From Rhizobium sp. NXC14 (lineage in GTDB: Bacteria > Pseudomonadota > Alphaproteobacteria > Rhizobiales > Rhizobiaceae), in NCBI RefSeq assembly GCF_002117485.1, contig NZ_CP021032.1:248001-312000 (forward strand): DNA of 64,000 bases, written 5' to 3'. Below the pieces are notes generated by a model. The model was given only the letters and a program-made list of their open reading frames with translations. It was not told the DNA's origin and made no database searches. Below, one piece after another: positions 53,555-64,000 of this stretch. The position numbers and the translations under genes were made by a program. Position 1 is the stretch's first letter; each line of letters begins with the position of its first letter.

Positions 53555-55419
53555 CACGCTTGCTCCTTCATTACGGTGACAACAAGCTGGTTTTCCGAAA
53601 CCCGGACCCCCGTGGAAACCTGTAATTTGCCAACGATGCCGTCGAAGGGCGCGCGCAGCGTATGTTCCATCTTCATTGCTTCGACCGTCAGGAGGCGATC
53701 CCCCTTGGCAACAGTGTCGCCTTCGGCGACATCGACCGCTATGACGAGGCCGGGCATGGGCGAAAGAATGGCGCCGTCGCCCGAACCCTGGCTTGCCTCG
53801 ACTTCGCCCGCATGGGGCAGGCCGATCGTCCAGGCATTGCCGGCGTCGAAAAGCACGGTCTTCGCGTCGACCTCGACGGCATTCGCCTCAAGGCCGGGGC
53901 GCACGCGCCCCCAGTGGAGATGGCCGTCGATGCGCACCCGCACGCGGCCGTCGCCTGGCCCGGCAATGCGAAAACCGGTCAGTACCGACCAGGGATCCTC
54001 GTTCGCGGCCTTCGAAAGTGCCGTTGCCGCTTTGTCGATTGCCGTCTCCTCCGGCTCCGTCGCCGCAAGGCTTTCACCGTGGCGGTCGAGGAAGCCGGTA
54101 TCGATCCGGGCGGCGCGAAAATCAGGATCGGCGGCGACGCGGGCGAGAAGGCCGGCATTGGATCTGACCGGCCAGATCTCGATGCCGGCACAGGCGGCGG
54201 CGAGCTTCGACAGCGCGGCCTCGCGGCTCGGCCCATGCGCGATGATCTTGGCGATCATCGGATCGTAGAAGGAGGTGATCTCATCGCCCTGCTCGACGCC
54301 GCTGTCGACGCGGACCGCCACCGGAAGTTTCAGATGTTCGAGCCTTCCGGTCGAGGGCAGGTAGCCGGCGGCTGGATTTTCGGCATAGAGCCGTGCCTCG
54401 AATGCCCAGCCCTTCATGGCGATCTCGTCCTGGCTCTTCGGCAGCGGCTCGCCGGTTGCGACCTTCAGCTGCCAGAGCACCAGATCCTCACCTGTTATGG
54501 CTTCAGTGACGGGATGCTCCACCTGCAGGCGCGTGTTCATCTCCATGAACCAGATACGATCGGGATGCAGGCCTTGGGAAGCGTCGGCGATGAATTCGAT
54601 CGTGCCGGCGCCGACATAGTTCACCGCTTTTGCCGCCTTCACCGCCGCCTCGCAGATCGCGGCGCGCGCGGCGGCATCGAGCCCCGGAGCAGGGGCCTCC
54701 TCAATGACCTTCTGGTGGCGGCGCTGCAGCGAACAGTCGCGTTCGAAGAGGTGGAGGCAGTTGCCGTGCTGGTCGGCGAAGATCTGCACCTCGATATGAC
54801 GCGGGTTGGCGATATAGCGTTCGATGAGAACGCGGTCGTCGCCGAAGGAGGCGCTGGCCTCACGGCGGCAGGAGGCGAGGAGCTCGGCGAAATCCTCACG
54901 CCGGTCGACGCCGCGCATGCCCTTGCCACCGCCGCCGGCAACCGCCTTGATGAGGACGGGGTAGCCGATGGCATCGGCCTCGGCCGCAAGCCTTGCTTCG
55001 CTCTGGTCCGGACCGGGATAACCGGGCGTGACCGGCACGCCGGCCGCCTGCATCAATTGCTTGGCGGCGTCCTTCAGTCCCATCGCCCGGATTGCGGCCG
55101 CCGGCGCGCCGACCCAGACCATGCCGGCCTTCTCGACCGCTTCGGCAAATTCGGCATTTTCCGACAGGAAACCGTAGCCCGGATGGATCGCGGCCGCACC
55201 GGTTTTGCGGGCGGCTTCGAGGATGCGTGCCTCGGACAGATAGCTTTCGCGGGCCGGCGGCGGGCCGATGGCGATTGCTTCGTCGGCTTCTCTCACGAAG
55301 GGCAGGCCGGCATCAGCTTCGGAATAGACGGCGATCGTACGGATGCCGGCAGTCTTTGCCGTGCGGATGATGCGGCGGGCGATTTCACCCCGGTTGGCGA
55401 TGAGAAGGCTCTCCATCAT
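53554..55419 (-). CDS. mccA: Methylcrotonyl-CoA carboxylase, biotin-carrying alpha subunit
   Basis: 621 residues. Biotin carboxylase domain (1-445: LLIANRGEIARRIIRTAKTA, AVAGGGGKGMRGVDR ATP grasp loop, FMEMNTRLQVEHPVTEAITG), a linker, and a C-terminal biotin carrier domain with EAMKMEHTLRAPFDG, the lysine of which carries biotin. With MccB it carboxylates 3-methylcrotonyl-CoA in leucine breakdown. I chose the ATG at 55419, preceded by GAGG, over a GTG at 55431 that overlaps mccB. Confidence 0.9.
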   Translation of the reverse strand: MMESLLIANRGEIARRIIRTAKTAGIRTIAVYSEADAGLPFVREADEAIAIGPPPARESYLSEARILEAARKTGAAAIHPGYGFLSENAEFAEAVEKAGMVWVGAPAAAIRAMGLKDAAKQLMQAAGVPVTPGYPGPDQSEARLAAEADAIGYPVLIKAVAGGGGKGMRGVDRREDFAELLASCRREASASFGDDRVLIERYIANPRHIEVQIFADQHGNCLHLFERDCSLQRRHQKVIEEAPAPGLDAAARAAICEAAVKAAKAVNYVGAGTIEFIADASQGLHPDRIWFMEMNTRLQVEHPVTEAITGEDLVLWQLKVATGEPLPKSQDEIAMKGWAFEARLYAENPAAGYLPSTGRLEHLKLPVAVRVDSGVEQGDEITSFYDPMIAKIIAHGPSREAALSKLAAACAGIEIWPVRSNAGLLARVAADPDFRAARIDTGFLDRHGESLAATEPEETAIDKAATALSKAANEDPWSVLTGFRIAGPGDGRVRVRIDGHLHWGRVRPGLEANAVEVDAKTVLFDAGNAWTIGLPHAGEVEASQGSGDGAILSPMPGLVIAVDVAEGDTVAKGDRLLTVEAMKMEHTLRAPFDGIVGKLQVSTGVRVSENQLVVTVMKEQA

Positions 55420-55427
55420 GGCGCGCC

Positions 55428-57038
55428 TCACATCCGGAATAGGCCGAAGCGCGGCCCTTTCGGAATCGGCGCATTCAGGCAGGCGGAGAAGGCAAGGCCC
55501 AGCACGTCCCGCGTCTGGCAGGGATCGATGATGCCGTCGTCCCAGAGGCGGGCGGTGGCATAATAGGGATTGCCTTCCGCCTCATAGCCGGCGCGGATCG
55601 GCCCCTTGAAAGCCTCCTCTTCATCGACAGACCAATTCTCTCCGCGCGCCTCCAGCGCGTCGCGGCGAATGGTGGCGAGCACCGAAGCCGCCTGTTCGCC
55701 GCCCATGACGCTGATGCGGCTATTCGGCCAGGTGAAGAGGAACCGCGGGCGATAGGCGCGGCCGCACATGCCGTAATTGCCGGCGCCGAAACTGCCGCCG
55801 ATAATGACGGTGACCTTCGGCACGGTCGCTGTCGCAACCGCCGTCACCAGCTTTGCCCCGTCCTTGGCGATGCCGCCGGCTTCATAGCGGCCGCCGACCA
55901 TGAAACCGGAAATATTCTGCAGGAACAGCAGCGGCACGCGGCGCTGGCAGGCGAGCTCGATGAAATGCGCACCCTTCAGCGCGCTTTCGGAAAACAGCAC
56001 GCCATTGTTGGCGATGACGGCGACCGGCATGCCCCAGATGCGGGCGAAGCCGCAGACCAGCGTGGCGCCATAAAGCGGCTTGAACTCGTGCAGTTCCGAG
56101 CCGTCGACGATCCGGCCGATCACCTCGCGCACGTCATAGGGCGAGCGCACGTCATCGGGAATGAGGCCAAGGAGATCCTGGGAATCGAGTTTCGGCGGCC
56201 GCGGAGGCTGGATGTCGATATCGACCGATTTGACACTGTTGAGGCTGGCGACGATGTCTCGCACCAGAAGCAGCGCGTGTTCGTCATTCTCGGCGACATG
56301 ATCGACGACGCCGGAGCGGCGGCCATGGGTTTCGGCGCCGCCGAGCTCTTCGGCCGTGATTATTTCGCCGGTCGCGGCTTTGACCAATGGCGGCCCGGCA
56401 AGGAAGATCGTGCCCTGATTGCGCACGATCACCGTTTCATCAGACATGGCGGGGACATAGGCGCCGCCGGCCGTGCAGCTTCCCATCACGCAGGCGATCT
56501 GCGGAATGCCTTCGGCCGACATCTGCGCCTGATTGTAGAAGATCGCGCCGAAATGGTCGCGGTCGGGAAAGACCTCGGCCTGATGCGGAAGATTGGCGCC
56601 GCCGCTATCGACGAGATAGAGGCAGGGCAGTCGGTTCTGCAGCGCGATCTCCTGTGCCCGCAGATGCTTCTTCACCGTCAGAGGGTAGTAGGCGCCACCC
56701 TTCACTGTCGCGTCATTGGCGACGATCATCACCTCGCGGCCGGAAACCCGGCCGATGCCCGATATGATGCCCGCACCCGGCGCCTCGTCACCATACATGC
56801 CGTTGGCCGCCAGCGTGCCGATCTCCAGGAAGGGACTGCCGGCATCGAGCAGAAGCTGGATGCGGTCGCGCGGCAGGAGCTTGCCCTTGGCCGTGTGGCG
56901 CTCGCGTGCTGCCTGTGAACCGCCTTCGCGGGTCCTTGCCGAGCGCTGGTAGAGCTCGTCGACGAGGGTTTTGTTCTTGGCTGTGTTGGCTTTGAAGCTT
57001 TCGCTGGCGCGGTCGACCGCGGTCGAAATCACCGTCAT
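55428..57038 (-). CDS. mccB: Methylcrotonyl-CoA carboxylase, carboxyltransferase beta subunit
   Basis: 536 residues, the usual length for MccB/LiuB. Features include [20 protein letters not shown] near the N terminus, [32 protein letters not shown] and [20 protein letters not shown], the acyl-CoA and carboxybiotin binding segments. Its start overlaps the ivd stop by 4 bases. Neighbourhood with isovaleryl-CoA dehydrogenase makes methylcrotonyl-CoA the likely substrate rather than propionyl- or geranyl-CoA. Confidence 0.9.
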   Translation of the reverse strand: MTVISTAVDRASESFKANTAKNKTLVDELYQRSARTREGGSQAARERHTAKGKLLPRDRIQLLLDAGSPFLEIGTLAANGMYGDEAPGAGIISGIGRVSGREVMIVANDATVKGGAYYPLTVKKHLRAQEIALQNRLPCLYLVDSGGANLPHQAEVFPDRDHFGAIFYNQAQMSAEGIPQIACVMGSCTAGGAYVPAMSDETVIVRNQGTIFLAGPPLVKAATGEIITAEELGGAETHGRRSGVVDHVAENDEHALLLVRDIVASLNSVKSVDIDIQPPRPPKLDSQDLLGLIPDDVRSPYDVREVIGRIVDGSELHEFKPLYGATLVCGFARIWGMPVAVIANNGVLFSESALKGAHFIELACQRRVPLLFLQNISGFMVGGRYEAGGIAKDGAKLVTAVATATVPKVTVIIGGSFGAGNYGMCGRAYRPRFLFTWPNSRISVMGGEQAASVLATIRRDALEARGENWSVDEEEAFKGPIRAGYEAEGNPYYATARLWDDGIIDPCQTRDVLGLAFSACLNAPIPKGPRFGLFRM

Positions 57039-58180
57039 GATGCGATCAGCTCCCGCCCAATCAGGTAGCGACGGATCTCATTGGTGCCGGCGCCGATATC
57101 GTAGAGCTTGGCGTCGCGCAAAAAGCGCTCGACCGGCCATTCCTTGGTATAGCCCGCGCCGCCGAGCGCTTGAATCGCTTCCAACGACACCTTCACGGCA
57201 TTCTCACTCGCAAATAGGATCGCGGCGGCCGCATCGGTGCGTGTTGCGCAGCCGGAATCGCAGGCCCGCGCCACGGAATAGACATAGGCGCGCGCCGAAT
57301 TCAGCGCGACATACATGTCGGCGATCTTGCCCTGCATCAGCTGGAATTCGCCAATCGGCTTGCCGAACTGCTTGCGATCGCGCACATAGGGCAGCACCAC
57401 ATCAAGGCAGGCCTGCATGATGCCGAGCGGGCCGGCGGCAAGCACGGCGCGTTCGTAATCGAGGCCGGACATCAGGATCTTCACGCCTTCTCCCTCCCGG
57501 CCAATCAGCGCCTCGGCCGGCACTTCGCAATCCTGAAAGACCAGTTCGGCCGTGTCGCTGCCGCGCATGCCGAGTTTGGAAAGCTTCTTGGAGACGCTGA
57601 AACCGGTCAGGCCCTTTTCGATGATGAAGGCGGAAATTCCTTTCGGGCCGGCTGCGGGATCGGTCTTGGCATAGACGACAAGCACGTCGGCATGCGGCGC
57701 GTTGGTGATCCAGAATTTGGTGCCGTTCAGAATATAGCGGTCGCCCTTTTTCTCGGCACGCAGCCGCATGGAGACGACATCGGAACCGGAGCCCACTTCC
57801 GACATGGCAAGTGAGCCGACATGTTCGCCGGAGATCAGCTTCGGCAGATGACGGCGCTTCTGCTCCGGCGACGCCCAGCGGCGGATCTGGTTGACGCAGA
57901 GATTGGAATGGGCGCCGTAGCTCAGGCCAACGGAAGCCGAGGCGCGCGAGACCTCCTCCATTACGACGACATGTTCGATATAACCAAGACCGGCACCGCC
58001 GAACTCTTCTTCGACGGTAATGCCATGCAGTCCGAGTGAGCCCATCTCGGGCCAGAGCTGGCGCGGAAACGTGTTGCTTTCGTCGATCTCCGCAGCCAGC
58101 GGAGCAATATGATCGGCGGCAAATCGCGCCGTCGTTTCGCGGATCGCATCCGCGGTTTCGCCGAGCGAAAAATCAAACAT
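57035..58180 (-). CDS. ivd: Isovaleryl-CoA dehydrogenase
   Basis: 381 residues. [20 protein letters not shown] is the FAD/substrate signature, [20 protein letters not shown] carries the catalytic glutamate region typical of isovaleryl-CoA dehydrogenases, and [20 protein letters not shown] plus [19 protein letters not shown] close the fold. First gene of the operon ivd-mccB-mccA-maoC-citE-like, which takes leucine-derived isovaleryl-CoA to 3-methylglutaconyl-CoA. Confidence 0.88.
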   Translation of the reverse strand: MFDFSLGETADAIRETTARFAADHIAPLAAEIDESNTFPRQLWPEMGSLGLHGITVEEEFGGAGLGYIEHVVVMEEVSRASASVGLSYGAHSNLCVNQIRRWASPEQKRRHLPKLISGEHVGSLAMSEVGSGSDVVSMRLRAEKKGDRYILNGTKFWITNAPHADVLVVYAKTDPAAGPKGISAFIIEKGLTGFSVSKKLSKLGMRGSDTAELVFQDCEVPAEALIGREGEGVKILMSGLDYERAVLAAGPLGIMQACLDVVLPYVRDRKQFGKPIGEFQLMQGKIADMYVALNSARAYVYSVARACDSGCATRTDAAAAILFASENAVKVSLEAIQALGGAGYTKEWPVERFLRDAKLYDIGAGTNEIRRYLIGRELIAS

Positions 58181-58269
58181 GGCACTCCTCCCGCTGAGAT
58201 ATGTAGCGCGGGTTGCGGCAGGTTCAAAGTGTCGATGAATGCTCGGATGAGAACGCCAATTTCGTGAAA

Positions 58270-58296
58270 TATGGAAAGTATGGAATATATGGAAAT
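58270..58296. repeat. Three tandem 9-bp repeats of TATGGAA(N)2
   Basis: TATGGAA occurs at 58270, 58279 and 58288, exactly 9 bases apart, between the divergent ivd gene and the broken antitoxin gene. It may be an operator relic of the toxin-antitoxin module or part of the ivd promoter region. Confidence 0.5.
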
Positions 58297-58316
58297 CAAA
58301 CAGGAGACGCTATTCG

Positions 58317-58564
58317 ATGCGACAGTTTACGACAGGTGATCTCAACAAACAGGTCGGGGACGTCACCGATGCTGCGAGCCGCGAGCCGGCCACAACAAGC
58401 CGCGCTTCGTGCTGATGAGCTATAAGCACTTTGAACGCATGCGCAGTGGCACAGATCCGCGCCGCGCGCATAGCACCTCGCAGATACCGGACGAGCATGC
58501 CAAATTGATTGGCGCGGCGATTGAGCGATTGTCACCGGGCGAAGGCTACGACGATGAGCCGTGA
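58317..58564 (+). pseudogene. Broken Phd/YefM-type antitoxin gene with toxin stub
   Basis: After an AGGAG site, the first frame reads MRQFTTGDLNKQVGDVTDAA, then SREPA, and stops at 58413-58415. The conserved remainder continues in another frame: HNKPRFVLMSYKHFERMRSG, ending GEGYDDEP at 58562-58564. In intact relatives a short VTIT-like segment joins REP to HNKPRF, so a deletion of roughly a dozen bases near 58388 has removed it and shifted the frame. An overlapping ATG at 58554 begins MSREFRPGA, as toxin genes of such pairs do, but stops after 26 codons. Confidence 0.7.
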
Positions 58565-58617
58565 GTTTCGTCCTGGTGCCGCCATGTTGTCGAAAGCGCG
58601 AAGTCAGTCGGGCCGGG

Positions 58618-59640
58618 TCAAGCGGTTCGACTGACCGACGTTGAATTCTCCGCTTCCTCTCGACGGAAGGCCTCGGGACTCTTGCCCACCCATTTCCGGA
58701 AAGCCCGGAAGAAGGCGCTGGGTTCGGAATAGCCGAGTTGCACGGCGATTTCGCCAATCGTTTTCGAGGTATTCAGCAGTAGCTCGACGGCTAGATCGCG
58801 GCGGATGTCGTCTTTGATGGCGGCGTAGCTTTGTCCTTCATCGTGCAGGCGGTGGCGCAGCGTCGAGGGCGGCATGCGCATATCGGCGGCGAGTTCGGCG
58901 AAGCTTCGCCACGTGGCCGGCGTTGCCTGGTTCAAGCGCCGGCGGACGGCGGCGGCGATGCCGGCGTCATAGCGGTAGCGCACCAGGATATTGGCGGGCG
59001 CGCCGCGCAGGAACTGTTTCAACGCCTGTTCGGTGCGTGAAATCGGCAGGTCGAGCAGAGCGCTGTCGAAGCCGAGGCGGCTGATCGGTTGCGAGAAGCG
59101 CACAGGCGCGCCGAAGAACAGCCGGTAGTCGGCGCCCTGTTTCGGCTCGGCGCAGCGGAAATCGACAAGCCGGATCGGGATGCGTCGGCCGACCAGCCAA
59201 CAGGTGATGCCGTGCAGGATGATCCAGTAGGTGCGGTAGGCGAAGGCCGAGCGCGTGTCGCCCTTGTCCCTGAGCTCGATCTCGGCAAGGCCGTCGCGGA
59301 TAACGAGCCGCCCTCTGGGATCTTCGAGCACGACGTCGAGGAAACGCAGCGCCCGGCGCAGCGCGTGCCCCAGCGTCGGCGCGTGCAGCACGCAATGGCA
59401 AAGCAGCGTGAAACTGCCGCTGCGCATCGGTCGGCCGCTCATGCCGAAGAATTCGTCGTCGAGCTCGGCGGCGATTGCCAGCCAGAGCGCGCCATAGGTT
59501 TCGGCCGACACCGGCTGGTCGACCGCCGATAGACCCACGCGTGCGAGGATCGGCGCTGTCGGCTTGCCGAGCCGCCGTAGGCTGTCGAGCGCCTCCTCGA
59601 TGAAACCCGGCGCGATCATCCGTCGCTCGATCTCGGCCAT
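58618..59640 (-). CDS. AraC-family regulator with arabinose-binding-like N-terminal domain
   Basis: 340 residues. N-terminal ligand domain of the OruR-like class (about 15-200, [20 protein letters not shown]) and C-terminal AraC HTH pair (about 235-330, [20 protein letters not shown] and [20 protein letters not shown]). I chose the ATG at 59640 because the family fold begins just after it; an ATG at 59691 would add 17 residues. It diverges from the SDR-thiolase-dehydrogenase-bkd operon and is its likely activator. Confidence 0.83.
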   Translation of the reverse strand: MAEIERRMIAPGFIEEALDSLRRLGKPTAPILARVGLSAVDQPVSAETYGALWLAIAAELDDEFFGMSGRPMRSGSFTLLCHCVLHAPTLGHALRRALRFLDVVLEDPRGRLVIRDGLAEIELRDKGDTRSAFAYRTYWIILHGITCWLVGRRIPIRLVDFRCAEPKQGADYRLFFGAPVRFSQPISRLGFDSALLDLPISRTEQALKQFLRGAPANILVRYRYDAGIAAAVRRRLNQATPATWRSFAELAADMRMPPSTLRHRLHDEGQSYAAIKDDIRRDLAVELLLNTSKTIGEIAVQLGYSEPSAFFRAFRKWVGKSPEAFRREEAENSTSVSRTA

Positions 59641-59774
59641 CCCATCCCCGCTATGGCAAAACTGGCCGAAATAATGGAGCAGTTCTGTCATCGCTTGCAA
59701 TAGGGGGAATGAATAGAATCGTGGGTGTCGGTGGCGCTCGGAGGAGGACGCGGCCGACAGGGAGGAACAGATTC

Positions 59775-60542
59775 ATGCTGATCCGTGGAGCAAGTTTCAT
59801 CGTGACCGGAGGCGGTTCCGGGCTCGGTGCCGCGACAGCGCGCATGCTCGTCGAGGCCGGCGGGCGCGTGATGATTGCCGATCTCAATGTCGAGGCGGGA
59901 GTGGGGATGGCTCGGGAATTCGGCAGAGACGCCCGCTTCGTCGAGGCTGACGTGACCGACGGCGAGGCGGGAGCTGCGGTGGTCGCCGCGGCGCTCGAAG
60001 CCTTCGGCAGCCTGCGCGGGCTGGTCAATTGCGCTGGCGTGGCGCCGGCCGAAAAGGTGGTCGGCCGCGATGGGCCGCACCGCCTGGAGAGTTTCGTACG
60101 CACCATCAGCATCAATCTGATCGGCACGTTCAACATGATCCGGCTTGCCGCGGCCGCGATCCAGAACGTGGAACCGGATGGTGAAGGCGAGCGCGGCGTG
60201 ATCGTCAATACGGCTTCGGTCGCCGCCTTCGACGGCCAGATCGGCCAGGCCGCCTATGCCGCCTCCAAGGGCGGAGTGGCGGCGATGACCTTGCCGATCG
60301 CCCGCGAGCTCGCCCGTCACGGCATCCGCGTCGTGTCGATCGCGCCCGGCATCTTCGAGACGCCGATGATCGCAGGCATGCCGGCCGAGGTTCAGGCAGC
60401 ACTCGGCCAGAGCATGCCTTTTCCGCCGCGGCTCGGCCGGCCGGCGGAATTTGCTGCGCTGGTGCGCCATATCTTTGAAAACATCATGCTGAACGGCGAG
60501 GTTATTCGCCTCGACGGCGCATTGCGGATGGGCGCGCGCTGA
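59775..60542 (+). CDS. Short-chain 3-hydroxyacyl-CoA dehydrogenase (HSD17B10-like SDR)
   Basis: 255 residues. NAD-binding [20 protein letters not shown], the acidic ADLN specificity segment, Ser in [11 protein letters not shown] and the YxxxK in [10 protein letters not shown] are intact. The pattern matches type II 3-hydroxyacyl-CoA dehydrogenases, which oxidise 2-methyl-3-hydroxybutyryl-CoA in isoleucine breakdown. A GGAGG site precedes the ATG. First gene of a four-gene run with thiolase, acyl-CoA dehydrogenase and bkdA1. Confidence 0.85.
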   Translation: MLIRGASFIVTGGGSGLGAATARMLVEAGGRVMIADLNVEAGVGMAREFGRDARFVEADVTDGEAGAAVVAAALEAFGSLRGLVNCAGVAPAEKVVGRDGPHRLESFVRTISINLIGTFNMIRLAAAAIQNVEPDGEGERGVIVNTASVAAFDGQIGQAAYAASKGGVAAMTLPIARELARHGIRVVSIAPGIFETPMIAGMPAEVQAALGQSMPFPPRLGRPAEFAALVRHIFENIMLNGEVIRLDGALRMGAR

Positions 60543-60565
60543 GCGCTTCTCCCGAAGGAGGAAAG

Positions 60566-61753
60566 ATGGTTTTGCAGGATCCCATCGTCATCGTCGGTGC
60601 GGCGCGCACGCCGATCGGCAGCTTTCAAGGCGAACTGAAGGACGCGACCGCACCCGAGCTTGGAGCGGCGGCGATAGGGGCAGCACTCCAGCGCAGCGGC
60701 GTTGAGGCCGAGGCGATCGAGGAGGTCGTCTTCGGCTGCGTGTTGCCTGCGGGGCAAGGGCAGGCGCCGGCGCGCCAGGCGGCGATCCACGCCGGGCTGC
60801 CCTTTGCGACCGGCGCCAGCACCGTCAACAAGATGTGCGGCTCGGGCATGAAGGCTGTCATGATCGCCCATGACCAGATCGCCGCCGGCAGTGCTTCTGT
60901 GGCAGTTGCCGGCGGCATGGAAAGCATGACGAATGCGCCCTATCTCCTAGACAGGGCCCGTGGCGGCTACAGGCTCGGCCATGGGCGTGTCGTGGATCAT
61001 ATGTTCCTCGACGGGCTGGAGGATGCTTATGACAAGGGGCGCTTGATGGGCAGCTTCGCGGAGGATTGCGCCGAGGCCTATCAGTTCACGCGCGAGGCGC
61101 AGGATAATTACGCCATCGCTTCTCTGACGCGGGCGCAGAAGGCAATCGCGGAGGGTAGCTTCGAAAGCGAGATCGTGCCGGTGACGATCAAGTCGGGGAA
61201 AGCCGAGCAGGTTGCCCGCCGCGACGAACAGCCGGGCCGTGCCAAGCTCGGCAAGATCCCGACGCTGAAGCCCGCCTTCCGAGAGGACGGCACGGTAACG
61301 GCCGCCAATTCCAGCTCGATCTCAGACGGCGCGGCAGCGCTCGTGCTGATGCGCCGCTCCGAGGCGGAGCGCCGCGGTCTTGCCCCGCTCGCCACCATCC
61401 TCGGCCATGCCACCCATTCGCAGGCACCCAATCTCTTCGCCACCGCACCGATCGGCGCACTGCAGAAGCTGTCCGAGCGGACCGGCCTAGCGCTTGCGGA
61501 TGTCGACCTCTTCGAAATTAACGAGGCTTTCGCGGTCGTCGCGATGGCGGCAATGCGCGATCTCGACCTGCCGCATGAAAAGGTCAATGTGCATGGCGGT
61601 GCCTGCGCGCTCGGCCATCCGATCGGCGCGTCGGGAGCCCGGATTCTGGTGACGCTGCTGTCGGCACTGGAGCGCTATGATCTGAAGCGCGGCATGGCGG
61701 CACTTTGCATCGGTGGCGGCGAGGCGACGGCCGTCGCCATCGAGCGGCATTAG
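60566..61753 (+). CDS. Acetyl-CoA C-acyltransferase (thiolase)
   Basis: 395 residues. Nucleophile Cys in [20 protein letters not shown] (about residue 91), [17 protein letters not shown] with the catalytic His, and the second Cys in [14 protein letters not shown]. Its place after the SDR suggests thiolysis of 2-methylacetoacetyl-CoA in isoleucine degradation. A GAAGGAGG site precedes the ATG. Confidence 0.88.
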   Translation: MVLQDPIVIVGAARTPIGSFQGELKDATAPELGAAAIGAALQRSGVEAEAIEEVVFGCVLPAGQGQAPARQAAIHAGLPFATGASTVNKMCGSGMKAVMIAHDQIAAGSASVAVAGGMESMTNAPYLLDRARGGYRLGHGRVVDHMFLDGLEDAYDKGRLMGSFAEDCAEAYQFTREAQDNYAIASLTRAQKAIAEGSFESEIVPVTIKSGKAEQVARRDEQPGRAKLGKIPTLKPAFREDGTVTAANSSSISDGAAALVLMRRSEAERRGLAPLATILGHATHSQAPNLFATAPIGALQKLSERTGLALADVDLFEINEAFAVVAMAAMRDLDLPHEKVNVHGGACALGHPIGASGARILVTLLSALERYDLKRGMAALCIGGGEATAVAIERH

Positions 61754-61772
61754 CGGGGAGGGGAGGAGCAAC

Positions 61773-62900
61773 ATGATCCTTTCCGAACTTCAGCAGCAGA
61801 TCACAGATCTCGCCCGCGACTTTGCCCGCGACCGGCTGGCGCCGGGAGCGGCCAAACGCGACCGGGAGCATCTCTTCCCGCGCGAGGAGCTGAAGGAGAT
61901 GGGCGAACTCGGGCTGCTCGGCATGCTCGTTCCGGAAGCCTATGGCGGCTCGGATACGGGCGTCGTCGCCTATGCCGCGGCACTCGAGGAGATTGCCGCC
62001 GGCGACGGACCCTGTTCGACGATCATGAGCGTGCACAGCTCCGTCGGTTGTGTGCCGATCCTGAAATTCGGCACCGAGGAGCAGCGGCAGCGCTTCCTGC
62101 CGAAGCTTGCGACCGGCGAATGGATCGGCGGCTTCGCGCTGACCGAGCCGCAGGCCGGTTCCGATGCCTCGAACCTGAAGACCCGGGCCCGGCGCGACGG
62201 CGACGACTATGTGATCGACGGCGCCAAGCAGTTCATCACATCTGGAAAGAACGGTAATGTCATCATCGTCTTTGCCGTCACCGATCCCGAAGCCGGCAAG
62301 AAGGGCATCACCGCCTTCATCGTGCCGACGGATACACCTGGCTATGAGGTGATCCGGGTCGAGGAAAAGCTCGGACTGCATTCCACCGATACCTGCCAGA
62401 TCGCCTTCAACGCCATGCGCATTCCTGCGGATTTCAGGCTCGGTGCGGAAGGCGAAGGCTATCGCATCGCGCTCGCCAATCTCGAGGGCGGACGGATCGG
62501 CATTGCCGCTCAAGCCGTTGGCATGGCACGGGCCGCTTTCGAGGCGGCGCGTGACTATGCCAGGGAGCGCACGGCTTTCGGCAAGCCGATTTTTGAGCAT
62601 CAGGCCGTCGCCTTCCGCCTTGCTGACATGGGGGTGCGGATCGAGGCGGCACGTCAGCTCGTCTTTCACGCCGCTTCGCTCCGGGAGGCGGAGCTTCCCT
62701 GCCTGTCGGAAGCGTCGATGGCGAAACTCTTTGCCTCGGAGATGGCCGAGCGCGTCTGCTCCGATGCGATCCAGATCCACGGCGGCTACGGCTACATGGC
62801 CGATTACCCGGTTGAACGCATCTATCGCGACGTGCGCATCTGCCAGATCTATGAGGGAACGAGCGACGTGCAGCGCATGGTGATTGCCCGCAATCTGTAA
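61773..62900 (+). CDS. Acyl-CoA dehydrogenase (short/branched-chain type)
   Basis: 375 residues. [60 protein letters not shown] and [18 protein letters not shown] are all family motifs. Context with bkd and the isoleucine enzymes suggests 2-methylbutyryl-CoA or isobutyryl-CoA as substrate, distinct from the leftward ivd gene. GGGAGGAG lies just upstream of the ATG. Confidence 0.87.
   Translation: MILSELQQQITDLARDFARDRLAPGAAKRDREHLFPREELKEMGELGLLGMLVPEAYGGSDTGVVAYAAALEEIAAGDGPCSTIMSVHSSVGCVPILKFGTEEQRQRFLPKLATGEWIGGFALTEPQAGSDASNLKTRARRDGDDYVIDGAKQFITSGKNGNVIIVFAVTDPEAGKKGITAFIVPTDTPGYEVIRVEEKLGLHSTDTCQIAFNAMRIPADFRLGAEGEGYRIALANLEGGRIGIAAQAVGMARAAFEAARDYARERTAFGKPIFEHQAVAFRLADMGVRIEAARQLVFHAASLREAELPCLSEASMAKLFASEMAERVCSDAIQIHGGYGYMADYPVERIYRDVRICQIYEGTSDVQRMVIARNL

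Positions 62901-64000
<1,100 letters not shown>

Noticed and set aside
53662..55563. Plus-strand 633-codon frame opposite mccA.
   Set aside because: Antisense shadow of a gene with all biotin carboxylase and biotin carrier motifs present.

Overview
The window looks like a chromosomal or large-replicon segment of a GC-rich alphaproteobacterium of the Rhizobium/Agrobacterium group. The evidence is indirect: gene content (taurine-type, polyamine-type, sugar-type and polar-amino-acid-type ABC importers, each next to its own catabolic genes and regulator), codon and base composition, small rhizobial-type hypothetical proteins, and the absence of rRNA, tRNA, phage or CRISPR features. About 60 protein genes are supported, plus several broken genes and a set of palindromic regulatory sites.

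Region 1 (1-4.5 kb): a methionine/cysteine-rich low-complexity protein with a good terminator, an XRE-cupin regulator with an overlapping small membrane ORF and a perfect palindromic operator, an FMN reductase, four small proteins (two of them very short), an RBBP9/YdeN-type hydrolase and a ChaC-type gamma-glutamylcyclotransferase. Region 2 (4.5-8.8 kb): tauABC taurine importer, divergent from a YdhS-like FAD protein. Region 3 (8.9-20.7 kb): a long co-directional cluster with a GntR regulator, a DUF1185 protein, an alpha/beta hydrolase, a flavin reductase, a luciferase-like monooxygenase, an aldehyde dehydrogenase, a NIPSNAP protein, a polyamine-type ABC importer and a succinate-semialdehyde dehydrogenase. 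Three copies of the 15-mer TGGTAYRCCATAATA sit at its promoters. It reads as uptake and oxidative breakdown of an unidentified (probably nitrogenous) compound.

Region 4 (20.7-21.8 kb): decayed DNA with a broken ParD/ParE toxin-antitoxin pair. Region 5 (21.8-29.5 kb): a rhamnoside operon (GH78 alpha-L-rhamnosidase plus CUT1 sugar importer) divergent from a LacI regulator, with a perfect 11-bp inverted-repeat operator. Region 6 (29.5-32.4 kb): a DapA-family lyase divergent from a GntR regulator and an M24 Xaa-Pro-type peptidase. Region 7 (32.5-40.4 kb): a polar amino acid importer, a C45 N-acyl amidohydrolase-type protein, a class III aminotransferase, a beta-keto acid cleavage enzyme (BKACE) and two RpiR regulators. 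Together these suggest deacylation, transamination and cleavage of a beta-amino acid. Two TGATC-N6-GATCA sites flank the aminotransferase/RpiR pair. A Tn3 transposase scrap follows. Region 8 (40.8-43.8 kb): a sugar-acid dehydratase, an RraA-type aldolase and a cytochrome c.

Region 9 (44.3-52.3 kb): a complete tripartite RND efflux system (adaptor and pump on one strand, two-component system and outer-membrane factor on the other), with GTTAAGT-like direct repeats in both promoter regions. Region 10 (52.3-64 kb): branched-chain amino acid breakdown in two divergent blocks. One is ivd-mccB-mccA-maoC-citE-like (leucine), in which a MaoC hydratase and a CitE-like lyase sit where a methylglutaconyl-CoA hydratase and HMG-CoA lyase would be expected. 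The other is SDR-thiolase-acyl-CoA dehydrogenase-bkdA1 (isoleucine/valine) under a probable AraC regulator. A broken Phd/YefM antitoxin lies between them. The last gene, the branched-chain keto acid dehydrogenase E1 alpha subunit, runs off the window end.
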